A model generated the notes under the pieces. The model saw nothing but the letters and a program-made list of their open reading frames with translations, was not told the origin of the DNA and made no database searches. Made by a program: the position numbers and the translations under genes. Shown piece by piece: positions 49,740 to 58,468 of a stretch of 64,000 nt of DNA (its first letter is position 1; each line of letters begins with the position of its first letter). This DNA comes from an uncultured Verrucomicrobiota bacterium (GTDB lineage Bacteria > Verrucomicrobiota > Verrucomicrobiia > Opitutales > Seribacteraceae): positions 1-64,000 of the forward strand of contig CACMZN010000007.1 in NCBI GenBank assembly GCA_902618175.1. The letters are read 5' to 3'.

Positions 49740-52700
49740 TTAACTTTTCGGCAATTGATGTATGGTTAAGTAAACGGGGCCTGAAAACTCTCCCCCATTT
49801 CTCGCCCGAACGTGGAAATCAAGTTTGAGATTGTGACAAATTTGCAATTCGGGGATAGTCAAGATAAGTTTTCTGCTTCCTTCGCGAAGCTCCATTTTTT
49901 CAACCTTCCACTCATCTTTTCCTCTTGTTTCGGGTTTGGAGAAATTATAGGGAGGAGACCCATACTCCTTTGACCAGCGGTAATTCCATGCGGTGGCTGT
50001 GAATGAATTGTGATTGATTGAATCTGGATCAATGCTACTGGTGAAAGCGAGCTCAATTCTGCCCTCCCGCGCCTTGACATCCTTTAAATAAACACCTTTT
50101 TCTCCAGTAAAACGTAACCTCTGAATGCTGCCTTCGCGTGTTGCACCTGCCTGCCATCCTGTCAATCCGGAAAAATAAAGTTGTCCGTCGATTGGATTCT
50201 TCGCTACTCGCATGGTACCAGACTCCATTTTCAAGGGTAGACGATAAACCGCTCCCTGCGTAGTCTTGTCCAAATGGTCGAGCATGACGTACATGGTGGC
50301 TGCTCTTCCGTAGGAAGTGTGAAAGTACTGTCCGCTAAGTGGACCAAGTCGAGCATCTTGGGGTACCCATAATTGAGCACCACTCGAGCTGTCGAGTTCT
50401 TGCGGCATGTATACGATGGGCTGGACGATTTTCTCTGGATCATACCTATCTCCATGCTTAAACCAGGATCCAGCACCGTGAAAGGCATTAAAGTGGGTGA
50501 TCGAGATTTTGCTGGCAGGCACGTAGGTTCCTTGGTTATCTGCAAATGTGATGCGGCCGTCGGGCAATCGACCAATTCCGTTGGGAACACGCATACCCAC
50601 TCCCATAACTTTTGAACTTTTACCGTCGGGAGCCACGCAGACGATTCCACCCGGAACCGTCCATTGGCTGAAACCACCGGTTCGACTGTAGAAATACGAG
50701 CCGTCTTGTCCTATCTCTAGATCGAAGTTGTAAGCATGCCAGCCTGAGCTTGGTTCGTCTTCGTTGAAGAATGCTTCATAGTAATCCGCTTCTCCATCTT
50801 GGTTGTAGTCGTGCAACTTCACGATCCTTCCGCGGGTCGTTGCCGTGAGCACACCGTCAACCACTTTCATTCCCAAGGGCTCGTAAAGTCCGGCAGCGAA
50901 TCTTTGCCATTTGATTCCATCGAGCATTTCGTTTATCCCGTTTATAATCCAAACATCTCCGGACAAGGTGGCCACAGCCATTCTTCCGTCTGGAAAAAAG
51001 GCAAGGCAAGAGGTTCTCATCCAAGAGTTGTAAGCATTGGAAAAAGGAATTTCCATGCTGTCCATTGCATAGCCTTGAAAAGTTGAAGTTTCCAGTCTGC
51101 CTTTCAATTTGTGAATGATATTCCAGCGTCTTGGTCCACCGTTAGTTCGCGGGAGCAAATCGATGATTTGGGCGGAAGGAGTTTCCCTGCGCAGCCCCCC
51201 ATTCTCATCATGACCCAATACAAGTTCAAAACGCAGATCTTCAAGAGAGGATGGGACATGCAAAACCAACTTTCCGTCTTGACTTGCCCTGAACTGAATT
51301 CCGTCATTTCGAGTCACAAGCCAGACGACTGAATCTCCGACGAATGCACAGTCACCCATAATTTCGGGTTCGCCTTCAAGAATGATGAGTTCCAAAGGAT
51401 GATTTCCTGATTTAACCGTCATTCGATGACGTATCACGGAATGCTTTTTTATTTTTTCTAGAACAGGACTTTCCAACACTCCACGATTCTGCACCGAATA
51501 GGAAAGAATGATTTCCTTTCCAAACACATAGTGGCCACGGTAACGAATTTGTTCCTCTGGCCAAACGGTCTTGGGAAAAAGATCGGGTATCTGATTTTCG
51601 GCTTTCCCTCCCCAAGCCCAGCGCCATCCTCTTCTCCCTGGAATGACTTCGAATCGAGCGGACGGCAAACCACCTGCTCGGAGTTTATGATGCAAGGTAT
51701 CGCTTAGATCAAGAAACCCACCCTTCCAAGCTCCGATGATACTCATTGTCCCCAGGTCGTAGGAAATTGTGGTTTCCTTTCCCAGATCTATGGTTAGAGC
51801 GTTCAAACTCTTAACGTTTCCCACGACGGGGGAAATCAAGGCATTTCCATAATCTCGGAGATATCCGGATTGAGCCAAATCTTCAATCCGTTTGGCTTCC
51901 TCATGGTAACTTTTCTGACTTCTTGGCATTTTCCGAATGTAGTTTGAATCTATTTCGACTAAAAGATTCGGAGCTTTCTCTTTGATTATGTTTTGTCGAA
52001 TGTAGTGAATGACTTGGTAACGTTCATCGGGTTTGAGTTGCACCGAGGGCATCATATTTCGATATCCATAAGTCAGAGTTTTGAACATCGAGTAAGGATC
52101 CCCACCATTTTCCATCTTGTGCTTGGTGAACATTCGCGAAAGTTGATTGAGGGGTGGCGTCAACCCATCTTTGCTGTGGCAGGAAGTGCAGTTTTCAAGA
52201 TAAAGCTTCTTTCCTTCATCCAGATAATTTTCTTCGAAAAACGACGGATCGTAGAGAGCGAGTTTGTGGTGATTGACGTTTTCGAAATCGTTGAATGCGA
52301 TCAAGGAATCCTCAAATTCCTCACCATTGATCAATTTCTCTATCTGAGTCTCATTAAAGGCAGTATCGAATAGGAAAAAATCATCAATCAGACCATCAAA
52401 AAAATACTTTTTCTCATTATTTTTCAATACGGCGGCTCCAAAGTGGTAGTCGTCGAATTTAGTTGCATGACCCATTTGACCTTTTCTGCCTTGTCCCTTT
52501 TTCTCTCCATTCAGGTAAAAGGCTGGCCCCATCTCCTGATCATAAGTCATTGCCAAATGGTGCCAAGTACCTTGACGTATTCCTTTGATCCTACAACTCC
52601 ATGGTTTTCTTTTCCTAGTATTGTCGCTGAAAAGTAGTGAGTCTTCATTGAAAATCATGCGATATCCACGCCCTTTACTCCGTTCGGTGAGAATTTCGAA

Positions 52701-52970
52701 AAGAACTCCTTTTTTTTCCGAGCGAAGTTTGAACCATAAAGAAAGAGTCCATCCGGACAATTCACCGACCGGAGTACCACGATAATATCCCTTGCTCAAT
52801 GCCAAACCCGAGCCTTGGGCTGGGAGACCGTTTTCCGCGATAGGTCTTCGACCATCATCATATTTAATTCCGGACTCTTTTCCCTTGCTGATGAATCCGC
52901 TTAGAAAGACAACTGCGTTCATCAGAAAAAAAGTGCGAAGAAGGAAACTTTTCATCAAATTAGCTTTCAT
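49740..52970 (-). CDS. LamG-like + cytochrome c + DUF6797/PQQ-propeller-type exported protein
   Basis: LamG-like LSGWTLSLWFKLRSEKKGVLFEI..TWHHLAMTYD; heme site CTSCHS; propeller-like region SWMRTSCLAFFPDGRMAVATLSGDVWII; DARLGPLSGQYFHTSYGRAATMYVML. Confidence 0.75.
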   Translation of the reverse strand: MKANLMKSFLLRTFFLMNAVVFLSGFISKGKESGIKYDDGRRPIAENGLPAQGSGLALSKGYYRGTPVGELSGWTLSLWFKLRSEKKGVLFEILTERSKGRGYRMIFNEDSLLFSDNTRKRKPWSCRIKGIRQGTWHHLAMTYDQEMGPAFYLNGEKKGQGRKGQMGHATKFDDYHFGAAVLKNNEKKYFFDGLIDDFFLFDTAFNETQIEKLINGEEFEDSLIAFNDFENVNHHKLALYDPSFFEENYLDEGKKLYLENCTSCHSKDGLTPPLNQLSRMFTKHKMENGGDPYSMFKTLTYGYRNMMPSVQLKPDERYQVIHYIRQNIIKEKAPNLLVEIDSNYIRKMPRSQKSYHEEAKRIEDLAQSGYLRDYGNALISPVVGNVKSLNALTIDLGKETTISYDLGTMSIIGAWKGGFLDLSDTLHHKLRAGGLPSARFEVIPGRRGWRWAWGGKAENQIPDLFPKTVWPEEQIRYRGHYVFGKEIILSYSVQNRGVLESPVLEKIKKHSVIRHRMTVKSGNHPLELIILEGEPEIMGDCAFVGDSVVWLVTRNDGIQFRASQDGKLVLHVPSSLEDLRFELVLGHDENGGLRRETPSAQIIDLLPRTNGGPRRWNIIHKLKGRLETSTFQGYAMDSMEIPFSNAYNSWMRTSCLAFFPDGRMAVATLSGDVWIINGINEMLDGIKWQRFAAGLYEPLGMKVVDGVLTATTRGRIVKLHDYNQDGEADYYEAFFNEDEPSSGWHAYNFDLEIGQDGSYFYSRTGGFSQWTVPGGIVCVAPDGKSSKVMGVGMRVPNGIGRLPDGRITFADNQGTYVPASKISITHFNAFHGAGSWFKHGDRYDPEKIVQPIVYMPQELDSSSGAQLWVPQDARLGPLSGQYFHTSYGRAATMYVMLDHLDKTTQGAVYRLPLKMESGTMRVAKNPIDGQLYFSGLTGWQAGATREGSIQRLRFTGEKGVYLKDVKAREGRIELAFTSSIDPDSINHNSFTATAWNYRWSKEYGSPPYNFSKPETRGKDEWKVEKMELREGSRKLILTIPELQICHNLKLDFHVRARNGGEFSGPVYLTIHQLPKS

Positions 52971-53039
52971 CTTCGGGTAAGAATCGTCCCACAGTAGCCC
53001 AATAGGATTTTTCGAGACTTCGACTCGAAGGGATGAATC

Positions 53040-54095
53040 TCAACTTGCGACTTTTTCGCGGTATGATTCAACCTCCCAATTCTCTATGAATTCACGAGCT
53101 CGAACTGTCATGTATTCGACTCCTCCAAATGCTTGCGAGAGTTGAAGGACTTGTGCGCCGTCTTGAGCAAAGAGCAAAGCAAGCCTTGCATTCTTTTCCG
53201 TCCTACCCAAACCATAAACCCGGTCTTTTTGAACCACTACCTTTGGAGCGAACCCATGCTTCTCTCGATAGACTTCGACATTTTCCTTAGTCAATTCTTC
53301 AGTAAAAGGATAAGCCCGGGCATAGACCAGATGATCGGGGGTTAGAGGTCCGATAGCGCATTGAAAAAATCCGGATGATTGGATGAATGCTGCGTCTTCT
53401 CCAAAAAAACTTCCTATCTTGTACTCTTGTTCGTACTCCCTCTCGGTTTCGGTAATTTGAAGTTCTTCACGAATGCCATGCCTGTGGTATTCCAAACGAA
53501 GCGATTCCATGACATCCGCATAGAGCGATCGGATTTCTTCCGCAGTGTTACCGGAAACGAATATTCCATGATTTTTCAACATGATGATCTTGGGAATGCG
53601 ACCGGTACTTTTTTTGTAAGCATCGATGCGGTTCTTCAGTACCATGCAAAGAGTGAAGCCTGCATCAACGTACTCGACCCACAGAGCGTTGGGAAAAAGC
53701 TTCTTACTGATGGACTCTCCGTCTTTTGCGCAAGTCATGCCGTTGACAAGAAGAGCATGAGTATGAACTACGAATTTGGTTTCGAGGATATTGTGAAGGG
53801 GAGCTTCTACGGAAGGACGACCAGAATTGTTAAGGACGGCTTTGGACATGTAGTTTCTGACCAATTCTTCTCTGGCATGTGGTTCATCGGGAGTCTTGAC
53901 TTCGTAAAGTCCATTTACCTTGGATCGGTCGAGAGTAACGAAAGTTTCTTCTTTCAGTCCGGCTAAAGTGGTCCCAGAAGGCTTTACCCAGAGAGTCTGC
54001 TTGTCTTTGTATGAGGTATTTCCTCCTCCTCCCTTGACGTATTGAGGTGTTCCAAATTCATGAGAGAGTTGGACTATGGTCTTGAGATCATGCAT
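53040..54095 (-). CDS. Class II aldolase/adducin family protein (RhaD-type aldolase-like)
   Basis: YVKGGGGNTSYKDKQTLWVKPSGTTLAGL, VEAPLHNILETKFVVHTHALLVN, IMLKNHGIFVSG. Confidence 0.88.
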   Translation of the reverse strand: MHDLKTIVQLSHEFGTPQYVKGGGGNTSYKDKQTLWVKPSGTTLAGLKEETFVTLDRSKVNGLYEVKTPDEPHAREELVRNYMSKAVLNNSGRPSVEAPLHNILETKFVVHTHALLVNGMTCAKDGESISKKLFPNALWVEYVDAGFTLCMVLKNRIDAYKKSTGRIPKIIMLKNHGIFVSGNTAEEIRSLYADVMESLRLEYHRHGIREELQITETEREYEQEYKIGSFFGEDAAFIQSSGFFQCAIGPLTPDHLVYARAYPFTEELTKENVEVYREKHGFAPKVVVQKDRVYGLGRTEKNARLALLFAQDGAQVLQLSQAFGGVEYMTVRAREFIENWEVESYREKVAS

Positions 54096-54238
54096 AGCAT
54101 AATCTCTAAAAGAGATTTGTGGCTTCTGCGAGTGGAAACTCGAAGACCAAGCCAAACTAACGGGATGTTTTCCTCATTGGATTAATTTTCTCCGTTATTT
54201 CCACAATGCTTTACTTTGAGGAGGGATTTCTGTTTGAT

Positions 54239-54973
54239 ATGGGAGTGGAGATTTTTCTCAAGTTGAATGGTGAACAGGTGGGCCCTTATCAGCTCGATGA
54301 CATAAAGGGTTGGTTGGAAGCGGGTCATATTTCAGTGGATGACACTGCTTGGTTTGAAGGATGTTCGGATTGGATCGAAGTGGGCGAAATTCCAGGCGTC
54401 GACCGAAAAAAAGCAAAGACTTACGTTAAATCAGATTTGGTTTTGCCTTTCGAAGCCTACATAGGTGAAGACCCTTATGTATTCGTTTGTTACGCCCACA
54501 AGGATTCGCCTCTGGTTTTTGAAGAACTCAAGGAATTGGATAACGCTGGATTTCGAATTTGGTATGACGAAGGGATTGGAGTAAGTTCGGAATGGCCTGA
54601 AGAAATTGCCAAAGCTGTTCTCGGATGCTCCGTATTCATGGTTTTCATCTCACCCGATGCCACTGCATCGATTAATTGTAGAAATGAAATCAACCTCGCC
54701 TTGGATGAGAAAAAACCCTTCTTGGCCGTTCATTTGGAAGAGTCCATTCTTCCCCCCGGTTTGAGATTGAGAATGGGAGACTTGCAGGCGATTCATCGAT
54801 ATAAGCTGTCTCAAGAACATTATTCGAAGAAGGTACAAAAAACTCTTCGACTTTTCTTAGATGATCATTCTCAAGGGCAAGAAATTGCTCGCTCGAAGAT
54901 AGTCGAACCTGTCAAAACCCGTAGAAGGAAGGGTTCCTCCCAAAACTTGAAGGAAACCAAGCCCCCCAAATAG
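54239..54973 (+). CDS. GYF_2 (DUF4339)-like + TIR domain protein; probably the N-terminal half of a frameshift-split gene
   Basis: FLKLNGEQVGPYQLDDIKGWLEAGHISVDDTAWFEGCSDWIEVGEIPGV; DPYVFVCYAHKDSPLVFEELKELDNAGFRIWYDEGI...INCRNEINLALDEKKPFLAVHLEESILPPGLRLRMGDLQAIHRY. Confidence 0.88.
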   Translation: MGVEIFLKLNGEQVGPYQLDDIKGWLEAGHISVDDTAWFEGCSDWIEVGEIPGVDRKKAKTYVKSDLVLPFEAYIGEDPYVFVCYAHKDSPLVFEELKELDNAGFRIWYDEGIGVSSEWPEEIAKAVLGCSVFMVFISPDATASINCRNEINLALDEKKPFLAVHLEESILPPGLRLRMGDLQAIHRYKLSQEHYSKKVQKTLRLFLDDHSQGQEIARSKIVEPVKTRRRKGSSQNLKETKPPK

Positions 54974-54989
54974 GAAACCTTTCTATTTA

Positions 54990-56693
54990 TTGGGATTAAT
55001 CTGCGGATTCATTCTTTTCTTGGGTCTTTTCTTGGGTTTGCAAAACGAGACTCCCCAAGAAGATAATTCCAACGTTAAAATTCTTTCTCTAGGCGAACCG
55101 TGGGCCATTTCAAGAATTGGGCTTGAAATGCTGTGGTGTCCACCCGGGAAATTTCTAATGGGTAGTCCGGTTGATGAGGCAGGTAGAAAAGAAAACGAAA
55201 TCCAGCACAAAGTAACGCTGAAGAAGGGATTCTATTTGGGAAAGTATGAAGTGACTCAAAAGCAATGGGATTTGGTAATGGGAAGTTCTCCAAGTTTCTT
55301 CAAGGGAGAAAACAAACCAGTGGAAAGAATATCTTGGCACGATGCCAAATCCTTTTGCGCAAAATTGACCGAACTGGATCGAAGTGACGACCTTTTGCCT
55401 GAAGGTTGGAAGTATGATCTTCCTACTGAAGCAGAATGGGAATACGCATGCAGAGCAGGCTCGACCATGGCCTTTGCATGGTCTGAATCCATCGATTCTT
55501 CCAAGGCAAATTTTAACTTAGACATAAATTCTACTCGAGAAATTGGTTCCTATCTATCGAATTCGTGGGGATTTTTTGATATGCACGGAAATGTCATGGA
55601 ATGGGTTACGGACAATATGGGAGCTTATTCCTCCATCCCCGTAATAGATCCAATGGGGCCTTCCAAAGAGTCCAACAAGGTCATGAGAGGCGGGTCTTGG
55701 GTTCATGACGGCATACAACTGCGATCCTCTGAGAGAGCCTCTGCGTTTCCAAGCGTCTCCGGAGTATACATTGGATTTCGGCTTGCTTTCAAGCCGGAGA
55801 ATTTGGATATGACTCCACCCGAAATTGAAGTGCTTGGAGGAACGGAAATCATTCATGAGGCAGGATTAAACTGGCAGGATCCTTGGGTTGTTGCAAAAGA
55901 TGCACGGGATGGGAACCTGTCCGCTCTGGCAAAGACTATGGGGGTCGTGGAGGTAAATAAAACAGGATCATATGAAATTCTATACAGTGTTGCAGATTTT
56001 TCAGGAAATGAATCCAATGCCAGCCGAACTGTAGAAGTTGTCGATACTACTGGGCCTGAAATTACCCTTATTGGTAAAGCAATGCCCTCTTTGGCAATCG
56101 ACTCCTCATGGGTGGATCCGGGAGCAGCGGCGTTCGATCTGGTTGAGGGCGATCTTAGTCGGGGTGTGGAGGTTTCGGGGTCTGTGGATGTTTCGGAAGT
56201 GGGATTTTACGATATAATCTACTCGGTTTCAGACAGTAGTGGAAATGAGTCGAAAAAAAAGAGAACTGTAGTTGTCGTCGAACAAGGGGAGTTCAATAAG
56301 ATGATGGGTTCTCTGGAAATTGATCATATTGACCGCAATGTCACAGCTATGGAAAGTGAGACTCGAGAACAAGAGTCACTGATCGTAAGTTCGCCAGAAC
56401 TACTCCAGGCGGTAATGAATTGGACGCAGGTCCCGGAATCAGTTTTTCCATCCATTGAGAAAGTGGAAATTCATCAAGATCTTGAAATTAAAATCATTGA
56501 TGAAGAAGGAGAACAAATTGCATCCAATACAATTCTTAAGGGAACAGAGGTAGTTGCCATTTCCCTGGAGGGGGAGGTTCTTAAAATCTCTCCCAATCGC
56601 GAATCCAAGATGATTGGTTCCATCAATGTAGATCAGACCAATTTCAAACTCAAGGTGGCTGAACTTTTTGAAAAGAACAAAAGAGAAAGGTGA
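54990..56693 (+). CDS. TM helix + SUMF1 (FGE-sulfatase-fold) + two DUF5011-like Ig domains; no ATG start, probably continuous with upstream TIR ORF
   Basis: LLGLICGFILFLGLFLGL; MLWCPPGKFLMGSPVDEAGRKENE..YEVTQKQWDLVMG..NKPVERISWHDAKSFC..DLPTEAEWEYACRAG..DMHGNVMEWV..KVMRGGSW; TPPEIEVLGG.. and TGPEITLIG.. Ig-like repeats. Confidence 0.85.
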   Translation: MGLICGFILFLGLFLGLQNETPQEDNSNVKILSLGEPWAISRIGLEMLWCPPGKFLMGSPVDEAGRKENEIQHKVTLKKGFYLGKYEVTQKQWDLVMGSSPSFFKGENKPVERISWHDAKSFCAKLTELDRSDDLLPEGWKYDLPTEAEWEYACRAGSTMAFAWSESIDSSKANFNLDINSTREIGSYLSNSWGFFDMHGNVMEWVTDNMGAYSSIPVIDPMGPSKESNKVMRGGSWVHDGIQLRSSERASAFPSVSGVYIGFRLAFKPENLDMTPPEIEVLGGTEIIHEAGLNWQDPWVVAKDARDGNLSALAKTMGVVEVNKTGSYEILYSVADFSGNESNASRTVEVVDTTGPEITLIGKAMPSLAIDSSWVDPGAAAFDLVEGDLSRGVEVSGSVDVSEVGFYDIIYSVSDSSGNESKKKRTVVVVEQGEFNKMMGSLEIDHIDRNVTAMESETREQESLIVSSPELLQAVMNWTQVPESVFPSIEKVEIHQDLEIKIIDEEGEQIASNTILKGTEVVAISLEGEVLKISPNRESKMIGSINVDQTNFKLKVAELFEKNKRER

Positions 56694-56787
56694 CTAACCT
56701 AATAAGTCGGAAAAAGTTTTTGAGTCCGCCTACCTCATCCCAATTTGGAAAGTCTATGAACGACTTGTGATAGGACGTCATGATACA

Positions 56788-58332
56788 TTATTGTGAACTT
56801 CGGTAAACTTGGTTTTTTTCCCACTCGTTCCAAAGACTTGACAAGCGTTTGACTCTCTCTGGATAAGTTGTAGTGAGATCATTCAATTCAGTTGGATCTT
56901 TTTCAAGATCGTAGAGTTCCCAGCGTGCGTTTTTTTTTCCATCTCGGTTGAAAACGAGTTTCCATTTTCCGAATCTAATAGCTTTACCACGGGCATGATG
57001 GAAGAAAAGGAAAGCTGGATCCTTTTGTTTCTTTCCTAAAAGAGAAGGGAGAATCGATCGTCCGTCCAAGGTAATTCTCGGAGAACCTTGGAATTTCTCA
57101 GCAGATTTACCTCGGGTTGCATGCAGGATGGTAGGCATGAGATCAACGAGGTGGGAAAGCGTCTTGCTGATTTTTCCTGATTCCTTGATTCTTCTTGGCC
57201 AGTGGGCAATCATGGGAGTGCGGATTCCCCCCTCATGGTCATATTGTTTGAAAAGTCGAAAAGGAGTATTGGATAAGTTGGCCCATCCATGACCGTAACT
57301 TTGGTAAGTAATTTCAGAGCCTGGCATGATATCGGACAGATTGCCCGGTTTCATGGGTTGGCCATCGCGGGTTTTTTCCGGCAGGTAATCACCTTTTCGA
57401 TTTGGTTGGTATTCAATGTGACATCCACCATTGTCGATGGTGAAAAAAGTTAGTGTGTCCTCAAGTTTACCGGACTTCCGCAAATGATCGATGATCTTGC
57501 CGATCACCTCGTCCATTGCAGTGACCTGAGCAGCATAGACTTCCATTCTTCTCTCCTGCCAAGCTTTGTTTGGCTCATTTTTCCAAGCTGGGACTTTGGG
57601 ATTACGAGGGGACAGAACCACTTTTGAATCAATCACTCCGAGTTCCTTCATACGCTTCAGGCGCTGAATCCGAAGGTTGTCCCAACCCGCAGCGAACTTT
57701 CCATGATATTTTTCAATTGCGGCGGCGGGGGCATGCAGTGGCCAGTGGGCAGCAGTGAAAGGCAGATACAGAAAGAACGGATCTTCGCTGGATGTTTCCC
57801 TTAAGAAAGCGATGGCTTCCTTACCAATGGCCTGAGTGAAGTAGTAATCGGGATCGTCCATAAATTCATGGTCAATTGAGTTCCGGTTTCTTTTCAATCC
57901 AAAGGGAGCGAAGAAACTACTGGCTCCTCCAAGAATTCCATAGAATTGATCAAATCCCCGGCTATCCGGATAGTCACCGAGATGCCATTTGCCCATGATG
58001 CCGGTTCTGTATCCCTCTGACTTAAGAGCTTCGGCGAGAGTGAGGCAACTTGGATGAAGGGCGCCATCTCTGATGGAAGTTCGATGGTACACTCCAGTCA
58101 TCATGGAAGCTCTCGAAACCCAGCACATGTTTTCACTGTAGAAGTTGGTGAAGCGAATTCCCTCGTTAGCCAAGGAATCCAAATGTGGAGTGCGGATTTC
58201 CCCTCCGAAGCATCCGATATCGGAATAACCCATATCGTCTGCCATAACCAGCAGCACATTTGGACGCTCGGAAGCAAATCCATTTGCGATGGCAAAGAGC
58301 GAAATGAAAATAATCTTCAGAATACGCATCAT
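56788..58332 (-). CDS. Sulfatase
   Basis: RPNVLLVMADDMGYSDIGCFGGEIRTPHLDSLANEGIRFTNFY; CWVSRASMMTG; GIMGKWHLG. Confidence 0.93.
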   Translation of the reverse strand: MMRILKIIFISLFAIANGFASERPNVLLVMADDMGYSDIGCFGGEIRTPHLDSLANEGIRFTNFYSENMCWVSRASMMTGVYHRTSIRDGALHPSCLTLAEALKSEGYRTGIMGKWHLGDYPDSRGFDQFYGILGGASSFFAPFGLKRNRNSIDHEFMDDPDYYFTQAIGKEAIAFLRETSSEDPFFLYLPFTAAHWPLHAPAAAIEKYHGKFAAGWDNLRIQRLKRMKELGVIDSKVVLSPRNPKVPAWKNEPNKAWQERRMEVYAAQVTAMDEVIGKIIDHLRKSGKLEDTLTFFTIDNGGCHIEYQPNRKGDYLPEKTRDGQPMKPGNLSDIMPGSEITYQSYGHGWANLSNTPFRLFKQYDHEGGIRTPMIAHWPRRIKESGKISKTLSHLVDLMPTILHATRGKSAEKFQGSPRITLDGRSILPSLLGKKQKDPAFLFFHHARGKAIRFGKWKLVFNRDGKKNARWELYDLEKDPTELNDLTTTYPERVKRLSSLWNEWEKNQVYRSSQ

Positions 58333-58468
58333 TCCTGAATCGGAAGGAGAAATCGGGAACTCGTCAAGGGAGCAAAGTGAATTACGAAAAAAAAGAATTC
58401 GAATTCCTCACTTTGAAGCTGACCAGTGCCCCAAGTTCTCTTTGGATAAGAGACTTGTCCAAATAATC

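Noticed and set aside
54990-56693. Treating the SUMF1 protein as the sulfatase-activating FGE
   Set aside because: Catalytic Cys region is absent (RGGSWVHDGIQLRSSERAS) and the domain is linked to TIR and Ig-like modules
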